Positions 17,376 to 26,974 are shown, numbered from the stretch's first letter. The stretch: DNA of 64,000 nt from Cytobacillus gottheilii (GCF_900166665.1 NZ_LT800494.1:3494061-3558060), one strand, 5' to 3'. Translations and numbers: made by a program. Notes: generated from the letters alone by a model not told the origin.

Positions 17376-17641
17376 CAGCTTATACCTTATTTCATTTTCT
17401 CCGCTCATTATAAGGTTAGGAGTGTGATATTTAGCAGGAAGCTTAAATCCATCCTTCAGCACGGCTTCCCCTATTGCACAGCCCCGATTTGATCACAAGC
17501 TTCTGTTAGCATCTCAACTCCAGCTGCTTGAAAAATGGCACCACAAACACCGCCACCCCTTTGCAATGTTGTATTGGCGGCATTCACGATGGCATCTACC
17601 TTCATGACTGTAAGATCCTGTCGAACAATTTCCAAAGGCAT
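17371..17641 (-). pseudogene. macro-domain protein, frameshifted and truncated
   Basis: The first 56 codons are a clean macro domain (MPLEIVRQDLTVMKVDAIVNAANTTL, then QRGGGVCGAIFQAAG) with the ADP-ribose-binding NAAN and GGGVCGAI motifs. The frame stops at a TAG near 17473, while the expected continuation IGEAVLKDGFKLPAKY is found in a neighbouring frame immediately after. Soon after PAKYHTP the homology ends, so about two thirds of the usual domain of roughly 150-180 aa is missing. An AAGGAG site lies about 8 bases before the ATG at 17641. Macro domains bind or hydrolyse ADP-ribose; this copy cannot be functional in full. Confidence 0.8.
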
Positions 17642-17710
17642 AATAATGCTCCTTTTTTTACTGTAAGCATAGCATCGACTCTGCTTTGCGACAACAGCAT
17701 TCTGCATCCA

Positions 17711-17744
17711 TTAAAAAGGAACCTATTCTAATCAATAGGTTCCT
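17711..17744 (-). terminator. terminator of the VUT transporter gene
   Basis: On the minus strand AGGAACCTATT and AATAGGTTCCT form an 11-bp stem with a 5- to 6-base loop and a TTTTTAAT tail, directly downstream of the transporter stop codon. Confidence 0.85.
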
Positions 17745-17751
17745 CGCCAGC

Positions 17752-18288
17752 TTAAAACGCCATTTTATTTTCTTTTCCAGTATGAATGCGATGGATAATG
17801 ATCGCTGCGATCATTTGAATGATCGTTTTCGCCAGTATTTGGCCAACGATCGCTGCCGGCACCGCTTCCCATGGGAGCATGTTTGCACCCAACGGACTTA
17901 AACCGATCACAACAAACACAACTGAATCCAGCAAGCCGCCGACGATTCCGCTGTAAAATACACGCCAAGCAAATGGGAGCTTTAAACGTGTGTAAATTTC
18001 CGTATCAGCTGTTTCCGCAATTAAGAAAGAAATAGCGGATGCAATCACAATCATCAGCGTATCTCCAAGCAGAAATGATACGACTCCGGATAGGATTAAT
18101 GCTGTAAAAATAAATAAGTACGTCTTTGATCTTCCATATTTATTTTGGACAAGATCTCGGAAGATGAAGGTCGCGCCAATAAACAGCGTACCCATTGGGA
18201 TCATGAAAATCCCTACAGCCAATGGTGCAAATTTAGCCGTTACGACATTGGCGATAATAATAGATAATAAATACAATAAAATTCTCAT
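17752..18288 (-). CDS. VUT/YhhQ family queuosine precursor transporter
   Basis: The 178-aa protein has six predicted membrane helices and the VUT-family features FIFRDLVQNKYG and FLIAETADTEIYTRL. YhhQ-type proteins import preQ0, preQ1 or related queuosine precursors. The assignment to queuosine is strengthened by a class I preQ1 riboswitch directly upstream on the same strand. AGGAGGAG precedes the ATG at 18288. The queC-queD-queE genes at 30.9-32.7 kb are under a similar riboswitch, so uptake and synthesis respond to the same signal. Confidence 0.9.
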   Translation of the reverse strand: MRILLYLLSIIIANVVTAKFAPLAVGIFMIPMGTLFIGATFIFRDLVQNKYGRSKTYLFIFTALILSGVVSFLLGDTLMIVIASAISFLIAETADTEIYTRLKLPFAWRVFYSGIVGGLLDSVVFVVIGLSPLGANMLPWEAVPAAIVGQILAKTIIQMIAAIIIHRIHTGKENKMAF

Positions 18289-18395
18289 GTATACTCCTCC
18301 TGAAGTTAAAGGTTTGTATGATAACCGAACGAAAAAAGACCTCCCATGCGAAGTTCAGAAAACTTCTCAAAAAGAGGCCTAGGTAATCTTTCTAT

Positions 18396-18472
18396 CAAAA
18401 AAATAAAAAGCTGTGACCACATGGACACAGCAATCCATAGTTTTTTATAGAGGGTTTAAGCTAGGAACCTCT
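18396..18472 (-). promoter_or_regulatory. preQ1-I riboswitch with terminator, upstream of VUT gene
   Basis: On the minus strand the aptamer (18472 to 18438) reads AGAGGTTCCTAGC, then an A-rich loop, CCCTCT and the A-rich tail ATAAAAAACTA, which is the class I preQ1 pattern with P1 stem AGAGG/CCTCT and pseudoknot tail. It is followed by GCTGTG/CACAGC (18431-18426 with 18415-18410) and a U-rich run, a terminator. Binding of preQ1 should favour termination, so the transporter would be expressed when precursor is scarce. Confidence 0.9.
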
Positions 18473-18649
18473 CCCGATCGGGTTATGCAATTGAGTTTAA
18501 TATTATCGTATAAGACAGGGCTGTGTCAATGGGATTTTTTATCCTCATTTTAGCTTACCAATCACAGAGCCCTCTTAAAATAATATGCTAAAATTTGACA
18601 CTATCATGTTATAATGATACCAATATTGCATGAAACGGGAGTCAATTCA

Positions 18650-20845
18650 ATGAAACCAGTTTTCAAAAAATATCACTACATTGTTCTTTTCATACTTTTT
18701 ACACTCTTCTTTCCTGTTTCAGTTTCTTATGCTGAAGCCAATACAGTGAACGTCAGCAATGATTTTACGGAAAAGGACATGACCTCCCATTTACAGGTGT
18801 ATGTTGATTCAAACGATCTTACCTCAGATCAAATTCTCGATAGGCAGGATCAGTTTGTTCCCTTCAGTCAGGCGGATATCGATGGGGATATTGCTGATTT
18901 GAATTATTGGATCAAGATCGACATGCAGAATACAAGTGACCGTGAAAAAGAATTGCTGCTTGAAATTAAAAAGCCGCATTTAAGCTTGGTTTCCTTTTAT
19001 AGTGATAACAATGGAAGCCTAGATTTACAAGAAACGATTGGCTACAGCCTGCCTTTTGATAATAGAACCATTAAACACCGTAATTTGGTTTTTCCGCTTC
19101 ACCTCGATTCATCTGAAAACTTACATACATATTATTTAAAAATTGAAACGGACAGTTTTTTTCAGGCACCCGTCACACTTTGGACTCCCGTTGCCTTTTC
19201 AGCCCAACATTCTGATTCGCAAATGATGTTTGGTCTTTTTTATGGCATTATGATTGCTATGATGATTTACAATAGTTTTTTATACCTTTCTCTTAGAGAA
19301 AAAACGTATTTATATTATATTTTGTTTATAGCTGGTTTTACGACCATGCAGGCGATTTGGGATGGATATGCATTTGAATGGCTCTGGGGCGATTATCCTT
19401 GGTGGGCACTGCGGTCAAATGCCTTTTTCATCCTTTTCACCTCCCTGTTCGGGTTGCTGTTTGCCAAACATTTTCTGCAGCTGAAAAGCATTGCACCAAG
19501 ACTGGATAAATGGGTGCTTATTTTTACGGCGATTTGCAGCGTTTCATTGATCATTCCGTTCATTTTTCCAATTGGAGTTGCGACAATGGCCAGCACGGTC
19601 ATCGCTACCATCTTTGCCGTATTCATTATCCTGATCATCATGAAAGTAAGGCTGCGAACAAGAGAAGCCAGATTTTTTATTGCTGCATGGTCACTTTTAT
19701 TAATAGGTGTATTAGCCAATCTTCTTGCGGCTTATCAGCTGCTTCCGCTTAATGCATTAACCTTATTTGCTCCAAAAATCGGCATGGTGGTGGAGGTGCT
19801 TGTCCTCTCATTCGGTCTTGGTGATAAAATTAAACGAGTGACCATTGAAAAAGAGCAGGAATCAAAGAAATATTACATGCAGACACTGATGCAGAATTTC
19901 TTTAAGCAAATGTCCAGCATTAAAGAGCCTACCCTTTTGGCGGAGAATGGCCTTTACACGCTCCTCTATCTGACAAAGCTTGAAAAAGGTTTGTATTTAC
20001 ATAAAAATAATGCAAAATGGGAAGTGGTTGTTCAGCAGGGGGATTTATCGCTTGATGATCGCTTTCATATAGATGATCAACATTTAAAAAGGATCATCTA
20101 TGCGACTGACATCACGCCTAGACCTTTTGGAATGGTTGATTCTTTTGGCACATTCCTGGCTATTCCGATCGTTTGTCAAAATCATACAGGTATCCTTATT
20201 GTCTGCGGAGATGAATTTGACCATATTGATCCGTATCAAAAGGATAAAATGGTTCTTTATTTTCATGATCAATTTACCGTTTTAATGGACAATCTTATGA
20301 ATTATACATCGATCAAAGAATCGGCTATGTACGACCATCTCACAAATGTCTTAAACCGTAAGTATTTTTTAGAAAAAGCAAATACTATAGTTAAAGATGC
20401 TAAAGAGGTAAGTATTTTACTAATCGACATTGACCATTTTAAAAGTGTAAATGATACATACGGTCATACAATGGGAGATAAGGCAATTATCTTTGTTGCC
20501 AATCGAATTGCAGATACATTCAAGGATATAGGGTTTGTGGGCAGATATGGCGGCGAAGAATTTATTGTCGTTACGAGTGATGTTAATGAACAAGAGGTGC
20601 TTCATGCGGCAAATGCGTTAAGAAAATCACTTCATTCCCGTCCACTTTTTTTAAATCGTAATCAAACACTGTCTTTAACGGTCAGTATTGGGGTTTGCAT
20701 TCAAAGAGAAAACAGCCTTTCATCCATCAAGGATATGATTCTCGAAGCAGATGACAATTTATATCGTGCCAAAAACGCGGGAAGAGACAAAGTCGTGATA
20801 AACACGGACATGAAGGTGAGATCATGCAAGGTGGCTGAAAAATGA
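18650..20845 (+). CDS. 7TMR-DISM type diguanylate cyclase
   Basis: The 731-aa protein has a signal peptide (cleavage expected after VSYA near residue 27), an extracellular 7TMR-DISMED2 domain (about 35-175), seven membrane helices (about 185-385), a linker coiled coil, a GAF-like domain (about 410-560) and a C-terminal GGDEF domain (about 565-725). The active-site motif is RYGGEEF, so it should make c-di-GMP. The inhibitory RxxD site is absent: KDIG stands in that position, so product inhibition through the usual I-site is unlikely. The start at 18650 has GGGAG 8 bases upstream, and TGTTATAAT at 18607-18615 may be an extended -10. Confidence 0.9.
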   Translation: MKPVFKKYHYIVLFILFTLFFPVSVSYAEANTVNVSNDFTEKDMTSHLQVYVDSNDLTSDQILDRQDQFVPFSQADIDGDIADLNYWIKIDMQNTSDREKELLLEIKKPHLSLVSFYSDNNGSLDLQETIGYSLPFDNRTIKHRNLVFPLHLDSSENLHTYYLKIETDSFFQAPVTLWTPVAFSAQHSDSQMMFGLFYGIMIAMMIYNSFLYLSLREKTYLYYILFIAGFTTMQAIWDGYAFEWLWGDYPWWALRSNAFFILFTSLFGLLFAKHFLQLKSIAPRLDKWVLIFTAICSVSLIIPFIFPIGVATMASTVIATIFAVFIILIIMKVRLRTREARFFIAAWSLLLIGVLANLLAAYQLLPLNALTLFAPKIGMVVEVLVLSFGLGDKIKRVTIEKEQESKKYYMQTLMQNFFKQMSSIKEPTLLAENGLYTLLYLTKLEKGLYLHKNNAKWEVVVQQGDLSLDDRFHIDDQHLKRIIYATDITPRPFGMVDSFGTFLAIPIVCQNHTGILIVCGDEFDHIDPYQKDKMVLYFHDQFTVLMDNLMNYTSIKESAMYDHLTNVLNRKYFLEKANTIVKDAKEVSILLIDIDHFKSVNDTYGHTMGDKAIIFVANRIADTFKDIGFVGRYGGEEFIVVTSDVNEQEVLHAANALRKSLHSRPLFLNRNQTLSLTVSIGVCIQRENSLSSIKDMILEADDNLYRAKNAGRDKVVINTDMKVRSCKVAEK

Positions 20846-20858
20846 CAGCCACCTTTTT
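20829..20858 (+). terminator. terminator overlapping the diguanylate cyclase stop
   Basis: AGGTGGCTG (20829-20837) pairs with CAGCCACCT (20845-20853), followed by TTTTT. The left arm is inside the coding sequence. Confidence 0.85.
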
Positions 20859-20865
20859 TATACCG

Positions 20866-21717
20866 TTATATAATATCCAAAGGCATTTTCCGAGCAGGTT
20901 TCGGGAATACTTCATCAAGTTTGTGTAAATCGACTTCTGTTAAAATGATTCTCGCTGCTTCCGCATTTGCCCGTACATGTTCTTCCTGAACAGCTTTTGG
21001 GATCGCCAGGCAATTGCCAGCTCGAATCGTCCATGCTAAAGCGATTTGCAATGGCTGGGCATTATATTTTTCGGCGATTTCCTTTACCGTTGGATCACTT
21101 AGCAGCTGCGTCCTTAATGAGCCTCCTTGAGCGAGCGGACTATATGCCATGATCGGCATATTATGCTCCTGATGCCAAGGAACTAAATCATAGTCAATAC
21201 CTCTAGAACCTAAATGATAGAGCACTTGATTGGTCATGCAATTCTTCCCATTCTCTGTCTTCCAAAGCTCCTTCATATCGGCTGTATCAAAATTAGAGAC
21301 TCCCCACCGTGCGATTTTTCCAGCTTTTAGCAGCTTCTCCATTCCTTCAATCGTTTCTGCTAAAGGCACAGATCCTCTCCAGTGTAAAAGATATAAATCG
21401 AGATGATCCGTTCCCAATCTTTTAAGGCTGTTTTCACATGCCTTTTCAATTCGATTCAATCCAGCGTTGTGCGGATACACTTTGGATACTAAAAAGACAT
21501 CGTCGCGGCGGCCTTTAAGCGCTTCCCCAACAACCAGCTCCGCTCCTCCTTCAGCATACATTTCCGCCGTATCAATGACATTCATGCCTAACTCAATGCC
21601 AAGCTGCAGTGCTTTGACTTCCTTTGACTTCATTTGTGGGTCTTCCCCCATAAACCATGTGCCTTGTCCCACATTTGGCAGCGATGTTTCGTCCGGTAAA
21701 GTGATGTTTCTGCTCAT
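20866..21717 (-). CDS. aldo/keto reductase
   Basis: The 283-aa enzyme has the complete AKR catalytic tetrad: Asp49 and Tyr54 in VIDTAEMYAEG, Lys79 in VSKVYP and His112 in LLHW. NADPH-binding features WGVSNF and IPKAV are present. It would reduce small aldehydes or ketones; the substrate is unknown. The start at 21717 (MSRNITLPDET) has AAAGGATG about 9 bases upstream and is preferred over 21726. The gene is convergent with the diguanylate cyclase. Confidence 0.92.
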   Translation of the reverse strand: MSRNITLPDETSLPNVGQGTWFMGEDPQMKSKEVKALQLGIELGMNVIDTAEMYAEGGAELVVGEALKGRRDDVFLVSKVYPHNAGLNRIEKACENSLKRLGTDHLDLYLLHWRGSVPLAETIEGMEKLLKAGKIARWGVSNFDTADMKELWKTENGKNCMTNQVLYHLGSRGIDYDLVPWHQEHNMPIMAYSPLAQGGSLRTQLLSDPTVKEIAEKYNAQPLQIALAWTIRAGNCLAIPKAVQEEHVRANAEAARIILTEVDLHKLDEVFPKPARKMPLDII

Positions 21718-21793
21718 TAGAATCATCCTTTCTTTTTTCGTGAATATCTACCCTATTATCTTATAATAAAATTTTAGCTCTCTGCCAAAATGT

Positions 21794-21991
21794 TCATATA
21801 TTGTCACTTTTCTGCTTACTCAATTTATAAACATTTGTTACAAATCCAAGAAAACCTGAAACTGCAAAAATTAAGGGAATAATCATAGAGGTAAAACCGG
21901 ATGAGTTCTCAATTAATAATCGGTACACACCAAATACACATAAAATAAAACATCCTGCGGTTCCTATCAACAATTTTGTTCTTTCTATCAT
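21794..21991 (-). CDS. small membrane protein, 65 aa
   Basis: Two hydrophobic segments (about residues 7-25 and 34-54) with a short hydrophilic linker and a Lys-rich C-terminus KLSKQKSDNI. A GGAGG site lies about 8 bases before ATG 21991, which selects this start over the in-frame codon at 22009. I recognise no family. It stands alone between the reductase and the AraC-type regulator. Confidence 0.6.
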   Translation of the reverse strand: MIERTKLLIGTAGCFILCVFGVYRLLIENSSGFTSMIIPLIFAVSGFLGFVTNVYKLSKQKSDNI

Positions 21992-22143
21992 AAATAGACC
22001 TCCACTCACTACGCTGGCAGTTTAAAACAACAGTCTGCTGCAAAAGAGAAGCGTTAAGTTTTCTCCCCCTCCTGATGCAAGACATTCTTCCTCATGGATA
22101 CATCCAGCTACATTGCATTAAATACGAACATAAGTAGATAACA

Positions 22144-23013
22144 TCAAACATCTGAATCGATCGGCAGCTTTTTGACTGGGACAACGATATGATACGACGA
22201 TTCTAAATTGTGAACGTCCTCAAATACTTGAATAAGCTCTATATCCGCATCCTCCGCTTCTTGTCTGGATATTTTTAAGAACCTCGCAAAGTCTGTAATA
22301 AAGACATCCCCAATTTCTAGCAAATCTCCATAGTAGTTAAATTTTGAACAAAAAAAAGCGGGAACATCTACAGTGAAAAAATGCGGCTTATCAATCTTTA
22401 TATGATGTGGAATCCCAACAAGCGCTTTAAACTTGGTCGAATCTGGCTGGCAGTTTGAATAAATGACATAGCAGGGACTTTTTATGGTGTGATTAATGCT
22501 TTCTGTCAGCATTTTCGAATGAAACCGGATGACTTCCTTAAAATCGTTTGTGGATAAATCAACCTCGAATGCAAGGCCGCTTATTTGTATAGAATCGAAG
22601 TTTGTTAAGGTAAAATCAGTTACAACGTCTCCATTAATATGTTTAATGGGTCTTTTAATAACAGGAGGAATATCAGCTAAATCGACTGTCTTTTCACTAT
22701 TTCTTAGAGAGTTCGGGGAAATACCGTATTGTTTTTTAAAAGCACGGGAGAAGGACGATGGTGTTCCAAAATTTAATTGATAGGCCAGATCTGTTAAGGA
22801 CAGATTTGAATTTTGAATGTATTTTACAGAGGTATTCAATCTTCTGACTCGTATGTATTCGTTTAAAGAACAGCCCATGATGGCAGAAAATAGTCTATGA
22901 AAATAGTACTTCGACATATGAAAAGCTCCTGAAACAGCTTCTAATGACAATGGCTGGTCCAAGTTATCCTCAATATGTATTAAAGCTTTTTCAATTACTT
23001 CATAATGCTCCAT
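22144..23013 (-). CDS. AraC-family regulator with GyrI-like effector domain
   Basis: The 289-aa protein has two helix-turn-helix motifs in an N-terminal AraC domain (about residues 8-105: LSLEAVSGAFHMSKYYFHRLF, split here as LSLEAVSGAF and HMSKYYFHRLF, and LTDLAYQLNFGTPSSFSRAF). The C-terminal 150 residues resemble the GyrI-like/effector-binding domain found in Rob- and BmrR-like regulators of drug response. AAGGTGAT precedes the ATG at 23013. Its target could be itself or the divergent membrane protein gene at 23277; that is inference. Confidence 0.88.
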   Translation of the reverse strand: MEHYEVIEKALIHIEDNLDQPLSLEAVSGAFHMSKYYFHRLFSAIMGCSLNEYIRVRRLNTSVKYIQNSNLSLTDLAYQLNFGTPSSFSRAFKKQYGISPNSLRNSEKTVDLADIPPVIKRPIKHINGDVVTDFTLTNFDSIQISGLAFEVDLSTNDFKEVIRFHSKMLTESINHTIKSPCYVIYSNCQPDSTKFKALVGIPHHIKIDKPHFFTVDVPAFFCSKFNYYGDLLEIGDVFITDFARFLKISRQEAEDADIELIQVFEDVHNLESSYHIVVPVKKLPIDSDV

Positions 23014-23276
23014 GAGATCACCTTATTTTGTATATTTTTATCGGTCTATATACCCTAAAATACTATATGCTGATTAATTCGTAAATATCTCCGGGTCTAA
23101 CTTACTATTAAATGAACATAGGACGAGTATGAAGCTGAATGGAAATTGGCATTACAGCAAGATATGGACAGTGAAAAGGAGATGAAAATGTTAATTTTGA
23201 TTTATCAAATATACAAAGAAGTGGAATTGGGGTAACAAAAACTTCAAACCCCTTCTTACAGGGAGATGGGTATCGT

Positions 23277-23948
23277 ATGAAAAAGATCAACAGTGATGCA
23301 ACAGCAGAAAGCGTCATTCAATTTGGTGGTTTATGTGCGATTTTAGCAGGGCTTTTTTACATCTCAATTCAATTTTTCCATCCAGCAGACCAACTATCGT
23401 CTGTTAACACAGATTTATGGATGATCACTGCTGTCATTACCATTTCCATTTCGCTGTTTAGTTTAATTGGCATACTGGGGATCTACTTGAAGCAAGCGGA
23501 AGAAACGAGATGGCTTGGCCTGATTGGATGGGTAACCTTCAGCCTGTTTTGGTTTATTTCGATGAATTTTAGTTTTATTGAGGCATTCGTTTTACCTTTG
23601 CTAACACATGATGCTCCAAGATTTGTAGAGGGCATCACAGGAATCTTTGGCGGGCTGCAAAGTGAAGTGAACCTTGGTATTTTCCCCATATTAGCACCGG
23701 TAGCAGGGATCCTTTATACAGGCGGCGGACTGCTCTTTGGGATTGCAACATTTCGTGCAGGAGTCCTGCCTCCCATGGCTGGCGCTTTACTTGCCGCTTC
23801 AGCAGTCATTACTCTTGCTGCCGCTGTCATCCCACATCCATTCGATCGGCTATTAGCCATTCCAATGGGAATAGCATTCATTTGGCTGGGAACTGCTCTT
23901 TGGTCGAGCCGCATAAGAAAGAAAAAGAAGCCATCTCAGATACAATAA
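23277..23948 (+). CDS. putative integral membrane protein, six helices
   Basis: The 223-aa protein has about six membrane segments, with an amphipathic N-terminus and a basic C-terminus RIRKKKKPSQ. Small conserved-looking segments include FIEAFVLPLLTHDAPRFVEG and GGGLLFGIATFRAGVLP. I do not recognise a named family with confidence. GGGAG lies about 11 bases before the ATG. The gene is divergent from the AraC-type regulator, which may control it. A terminator follows at 23960. Confidence 0.65.
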   Translation: MKKINSDATAESVIQFGGLCAILAGLFYISIQFFHPADQLSSVNTDLWMITAVITISISLFSLIGILGIYLKQAEETRWLGLIGWVTFSLFWFISMNFSFIEAFVLPLLTHDAPRFVEGITGIFGGLQSEVNLGIFPILAPVAGILYTGGGLLFGIATFRAGVLPPMAGALLAASAVITLAAAVIPHPFDRLLAIPMGIAFIWLGTALWSSRIRKKKKPSQIQ

Positions 23949-23959
23949 ACTTTTGTCTC

Positions 23960-24000
23960 AAAACCAAGTCAGGGAATCTTCTCCTTGTCTTGGTTTTTTT
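23960..24000 (+). terminator. terminator after the membrane protein gene
   Basis: AAAACCAAG (23960-23968) pairs with CTTGG and a following T run of seven. The rest of 24001-24320 is AT-rich and holds no gene that I can support. Confidence 0.75.
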
Positions 24001-24344
24001 ATGTGTTTTCACACCTGTATTTTTTAAAGGAATACACAAAAATTTAATAAAAACTTATCATAATCACCCTTTTAAGATCGTCATCTCTAACATACTCTAA
24101 AGGTACACTAAGCTCTCTTCTACTCCACGTAAACAAATACTAAAATAAATATTTTAATAAATTCAATTTCTCCAATGAAGCAAATGCAATTAAAATTCCA
24201 TCCATCCCATCTTGGAGATCAACACACTCGAATGACTCATTCGGCATCTTACATTTGTTTCGACTTATCTTCCCTTTCTGTTTAAATAAAAGCATGAAAA
24301 GGGAATAGAATACGAATAATAGTAGCAAGGAAAGGAGCAATACT

Positions 24345-26969
24345 ATGCAATTTTATCGTGAAAGTCAGGAAGATGTGCTGCAGCATGTTCAGTCGACTGA
24401 AGATGGTCTGGCACAGGAAGAAGTACATAAGCGGTTAGAAAGAGACGGCTATAACGAAATTAAAGGGAAAGAAAAGGTTCCTACCTGGAAGTTATTTTTA
24501 GAAACGTTTAAAGACTCGATGGTCATTGTTCTGTTAATTGCTGCCGGTGTGCAGCTTGTTCTCGGCGAAGTGGTCGAATCTTTAATTATTTTCCTTGTGC
24601 TTATTATTAATTCGATTATCAGTGTAGTTCAAACGAAAAAGGCGGAAGGATCTCTTGAAGCCTTGCAGAGCATGTCCGCACCAAATGCAAAAGTCATCAG
24701 GGGCGGCGAAAGACAGACCATTCCTGCGCGGGAGCTTGTTTCTGGAGATATTGTCCTGCTCGAGGCAGGCGATCATGTTCCTGCGGACGGGCGAATTCTT
24801 GAAAGCGGCTCGTTAAAGGTCAATGAAGGCATGCTGACGGGAGAGTCGGAAGCTGTGGAAAAGAACACCGACACTCTCAGCGAGGATGCTCCATTAGGGG
24901 ACCGGCGCAACATGGTATTCAGCAGTTCTTTAGTCGTCTACGGACGCGGCACATTCGTAGTGACAGGCACTGGCGAGCAAACGGAAATTGGCAAAATTGC
25001 CGACATGATTGCCACCGCTGAAGAAAAACAGACACCGTTGCAGCGGAAATTGGATGCTTTCAGCAAAAAGCTCGGCATTGCCATTCTCATTCTATGTATC
25101 CTCATCTTCGCAGTCGAAGTAGGCCGGATCTGGTTTGGCGATACGACAGAGGATATGACGACAGCGATTTTACATTCCTTAATGTTCGCGGTTGCGGTGG
25201 CTGTTGCAGCCATTCCAGAAGCACTCTCTTCCATCGTTACGATTGTTTTATCCGTTGGAACAAATAAAATGGCAAGACAGCATGCCATCATTCGGAAGCT
25301 GCCAGCAGTAGAAACGCTTGGATCCACGAGTGTCATCTGTACCGATAAAACCGGGACACTAACGCAAAATAAAATGACAGTGACAAACTACTACATTCCA
25401 GATGAAGGGAATAAAGACAAACCGCTTGAAAATCCGAATAACAGTGAAGAAATGCTGTTTAACATCATGGTGCTCTGCAACGATTCCTATATTAACAATG
25501 AAGGAAAAGAAGTTGGAGATCCAACCGAAGTAGCGCTGATCAACTATGTAGACGATTTTGAAGAAATCCGCAATCAAAACAAACGCGAAGCAGAATTGCC
25601 GTTTGATTCGGATCGGAAGTTAATGTCGACCGTCTACACTATTAATGGTTCACGGATGATTTTAACTAAAGGCGGTCCTGATGTGATGTTTAATCGGGTC
25701 AGTCATGTGCTCATCAATGGGAAAGAAGAAGCTTTAACAGACTCATCCCTGCAATCATTTAAAGATATGAATGAAGAGTACTCAAAGCAAGCTCTGCGTG
25801 TTCTTGCTTATGGCTATAAGAAACTGCCGGAGAATCATGGCATTGGGCACGAAGATGAACATGATTTAGTATTAGTTGGTTTAACAGCGATGATGGATCC
25901 GCCTCGTGAAGCAGTGTACGGTTCAATCGAGCAAGCGAAGCAGGCAGGTATCCGTACAATCATGATTACTGGTGATCATAAAACGACTGCACAGGCAATC
26001 GGAAAAGACATCGGCCTCATGGATGAAAATGATATTGCCTTAACTGGTCAGGAATTAGATGCACTCTCTGAGGAAGAGCTGGACCGGAAACTAGAAGATA
26101 TCTCCGTCTATGCCCGTGTTTCACCGGAAAATAAAATCCGCATTGTCCGAGCATGGCAAAAGAAAAATCGCATCACAGCAATGACTGGTGATGGTGTAAA
26201 TGATGCTCCTGCTTTAAAGCAGGCAGATATCGGGATTGCAATGGGAAGCGGGACGGATGTTGCCAAAGACGCCTCTTCGATGATTTTAACAGATGACAAT
26301 TTTGTCTCGATTGTTAATGCAGTCAGTGTGGGACGGACCGTTTTTGACAATATTAAAAAGTCAATCGGCTATCTATTCGCCGGAAACTTAGGTGCCATTA
26401 TTGCCATTCTGTTTGCGGTCATCATTGGCTGGGCAAACCCGTTTACAGCGATTCAGCTGTTATTTATTAACTTAGTCAATGACTCTCTTCCAGCTATTGC
26501 ACTTGGCATGGAAAAATCAGAACCAGGTGTCATGAAAAAGAAACCGCGTAATATTGATGAAGGCATTTTTGCAGGCGGGACGATGCGAGCGGTCTTAACA
26601 AGAGGAATTTTAATCGGGATCGCGGTAATCGTTGCACACTACCTTGGATTGCAGCATTCAGAAGAGTTAGGTGTAGCGATGGCATTCTCAACCTTAATTC
26701 TAGCACGGACCCTGCAGACATTTGCTGCACGATCCACGACTCAAACAGCCATTGGAGCTGGCTTTTTCAGCAACAAATATGTTATTGGTGCGGTAGCATT
26801 AGGATTTGTACTATACGGATTCACTCTTTTACCATTTACACGTGAGATCTTCTCGATTCCGGCCACTTTTGGAGTACAGGAATTCTTGACAGCATTGGGG
26901 TTATCCTTTGGGGCTCTTGTGCTGATGGAGATTTTGAAGTTGATTTTCAGACCGAAAAATCTAACTTAA
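24345..26969 (+). CDS. P-type Ca2+-transporting ATPase (PMR1/SERCA-like)
   Basis: The 874-aa pump has an N-terminal cation ATPase domain, membrane helices near residues 57-95, 243-300 and 690-870, the actuator motif TGES (165-168), the phosphorylation motif DKTGT with Asp334, and the hinge TGDGVND (614-620). Helix 4 reads AAIPEALSSIV, close to the PEGLP/PEALP type of calcium pumps, so Ca2+ or Mn2+ export is most likely. AAAGGAG precedes the ATG. A strong terminator follows. Length is normal for bacterial type IIA pumps. Confidence 0.92.
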   Translation: MQFYRESQEDVLQHVQSTEDGLAQEEVHKRLERDGYNEIKGKEKVPTWKLFLETFKDSMVIVLLIAAGVQLVLGEVVESLIIFLVLIINSIISVVQTKKAEGSLEALQSMSAPNAKVIRGGERQTIPARELVSGDIVLLEAGDHVPADGRILESGSLKVNEGMLTGESEAVEKNTDTLSEDAPLGDRRNMVFSSSLVVYGRGTFVVTGTGEQTEIGKIADMIATAEEKQTPLQRKLDAFSKKLGIAILILCILIFAVEVGRIWFGDTTEDMTTAILHSLMFAVAVAVAAIPEALSSIVTIVLSVGTNKMARQHAIIRKLPAVETLGSTSVICTDKTGTLTQNKMTVTNYYIPDEGNKDKPLENPNNSEEMLFNIMVLCNDSYINNEGKEVGDPTEVALINYVDDFEEIRNQNKREAELPFDSDRKLMSTVYTINGSRMILTKGGPDVMFNRVSHVLINGKEEALTDSSLQSFKDMNEEYSKQALRVLAYGYKKLPENHGIGHEDEHDLVLVGLTAMMDPPREAVYGSIEQAKQAGIRTIMITGDHKTTAQAIGKDIGLMDENDIALTGQELDALSEEELDRKLEDISVYARVSPENKIRIVRAWQKKNRITAMTGDGVNDAPALKQADIGIAMGSGTDVAKDASSMILTDDNFVSIVNAVSVGRTVFDNIKKSIGYLFAGNLGAIIAILFAVIIGWANPFTAIQLLFINLVNDSLPAIALGMEKSEPGVMKKKPRNIDEGIFAGGTMRAVLTRGILIGIAVIVAHYLGLQHSEELGVAMAFSTLILARTLQTFAARSTTQTAIGAGFFSNKYVIGAVALGFVLYGFTLLPFTREIFSIPATFGVQEFLTALGLSFGALVLMEILKLIFRPKNLT

Positions 26970-26974
26970 TCTAA

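Noticed and set aside
18595-18615. TTGACA/TATAAT promoter before the 7TMR-type cyclase
   Set aside because: The boxes are only 9 bases apart, so they cannot work together; only the extended -10 remains plausible.
23188-23235. Short leader peptide before the membrane protein at 23277
   Set aside because: A 16-17 codon ORF follows AAAGGAG, but there is no attenuator structure or conservation to support it.
24140-24340. 66-aa minus-strand ORF before the P-type ATPase
   Set aside because: The start has no ribosome site and no promoter is seen; it could be a relic but cannot be supported.
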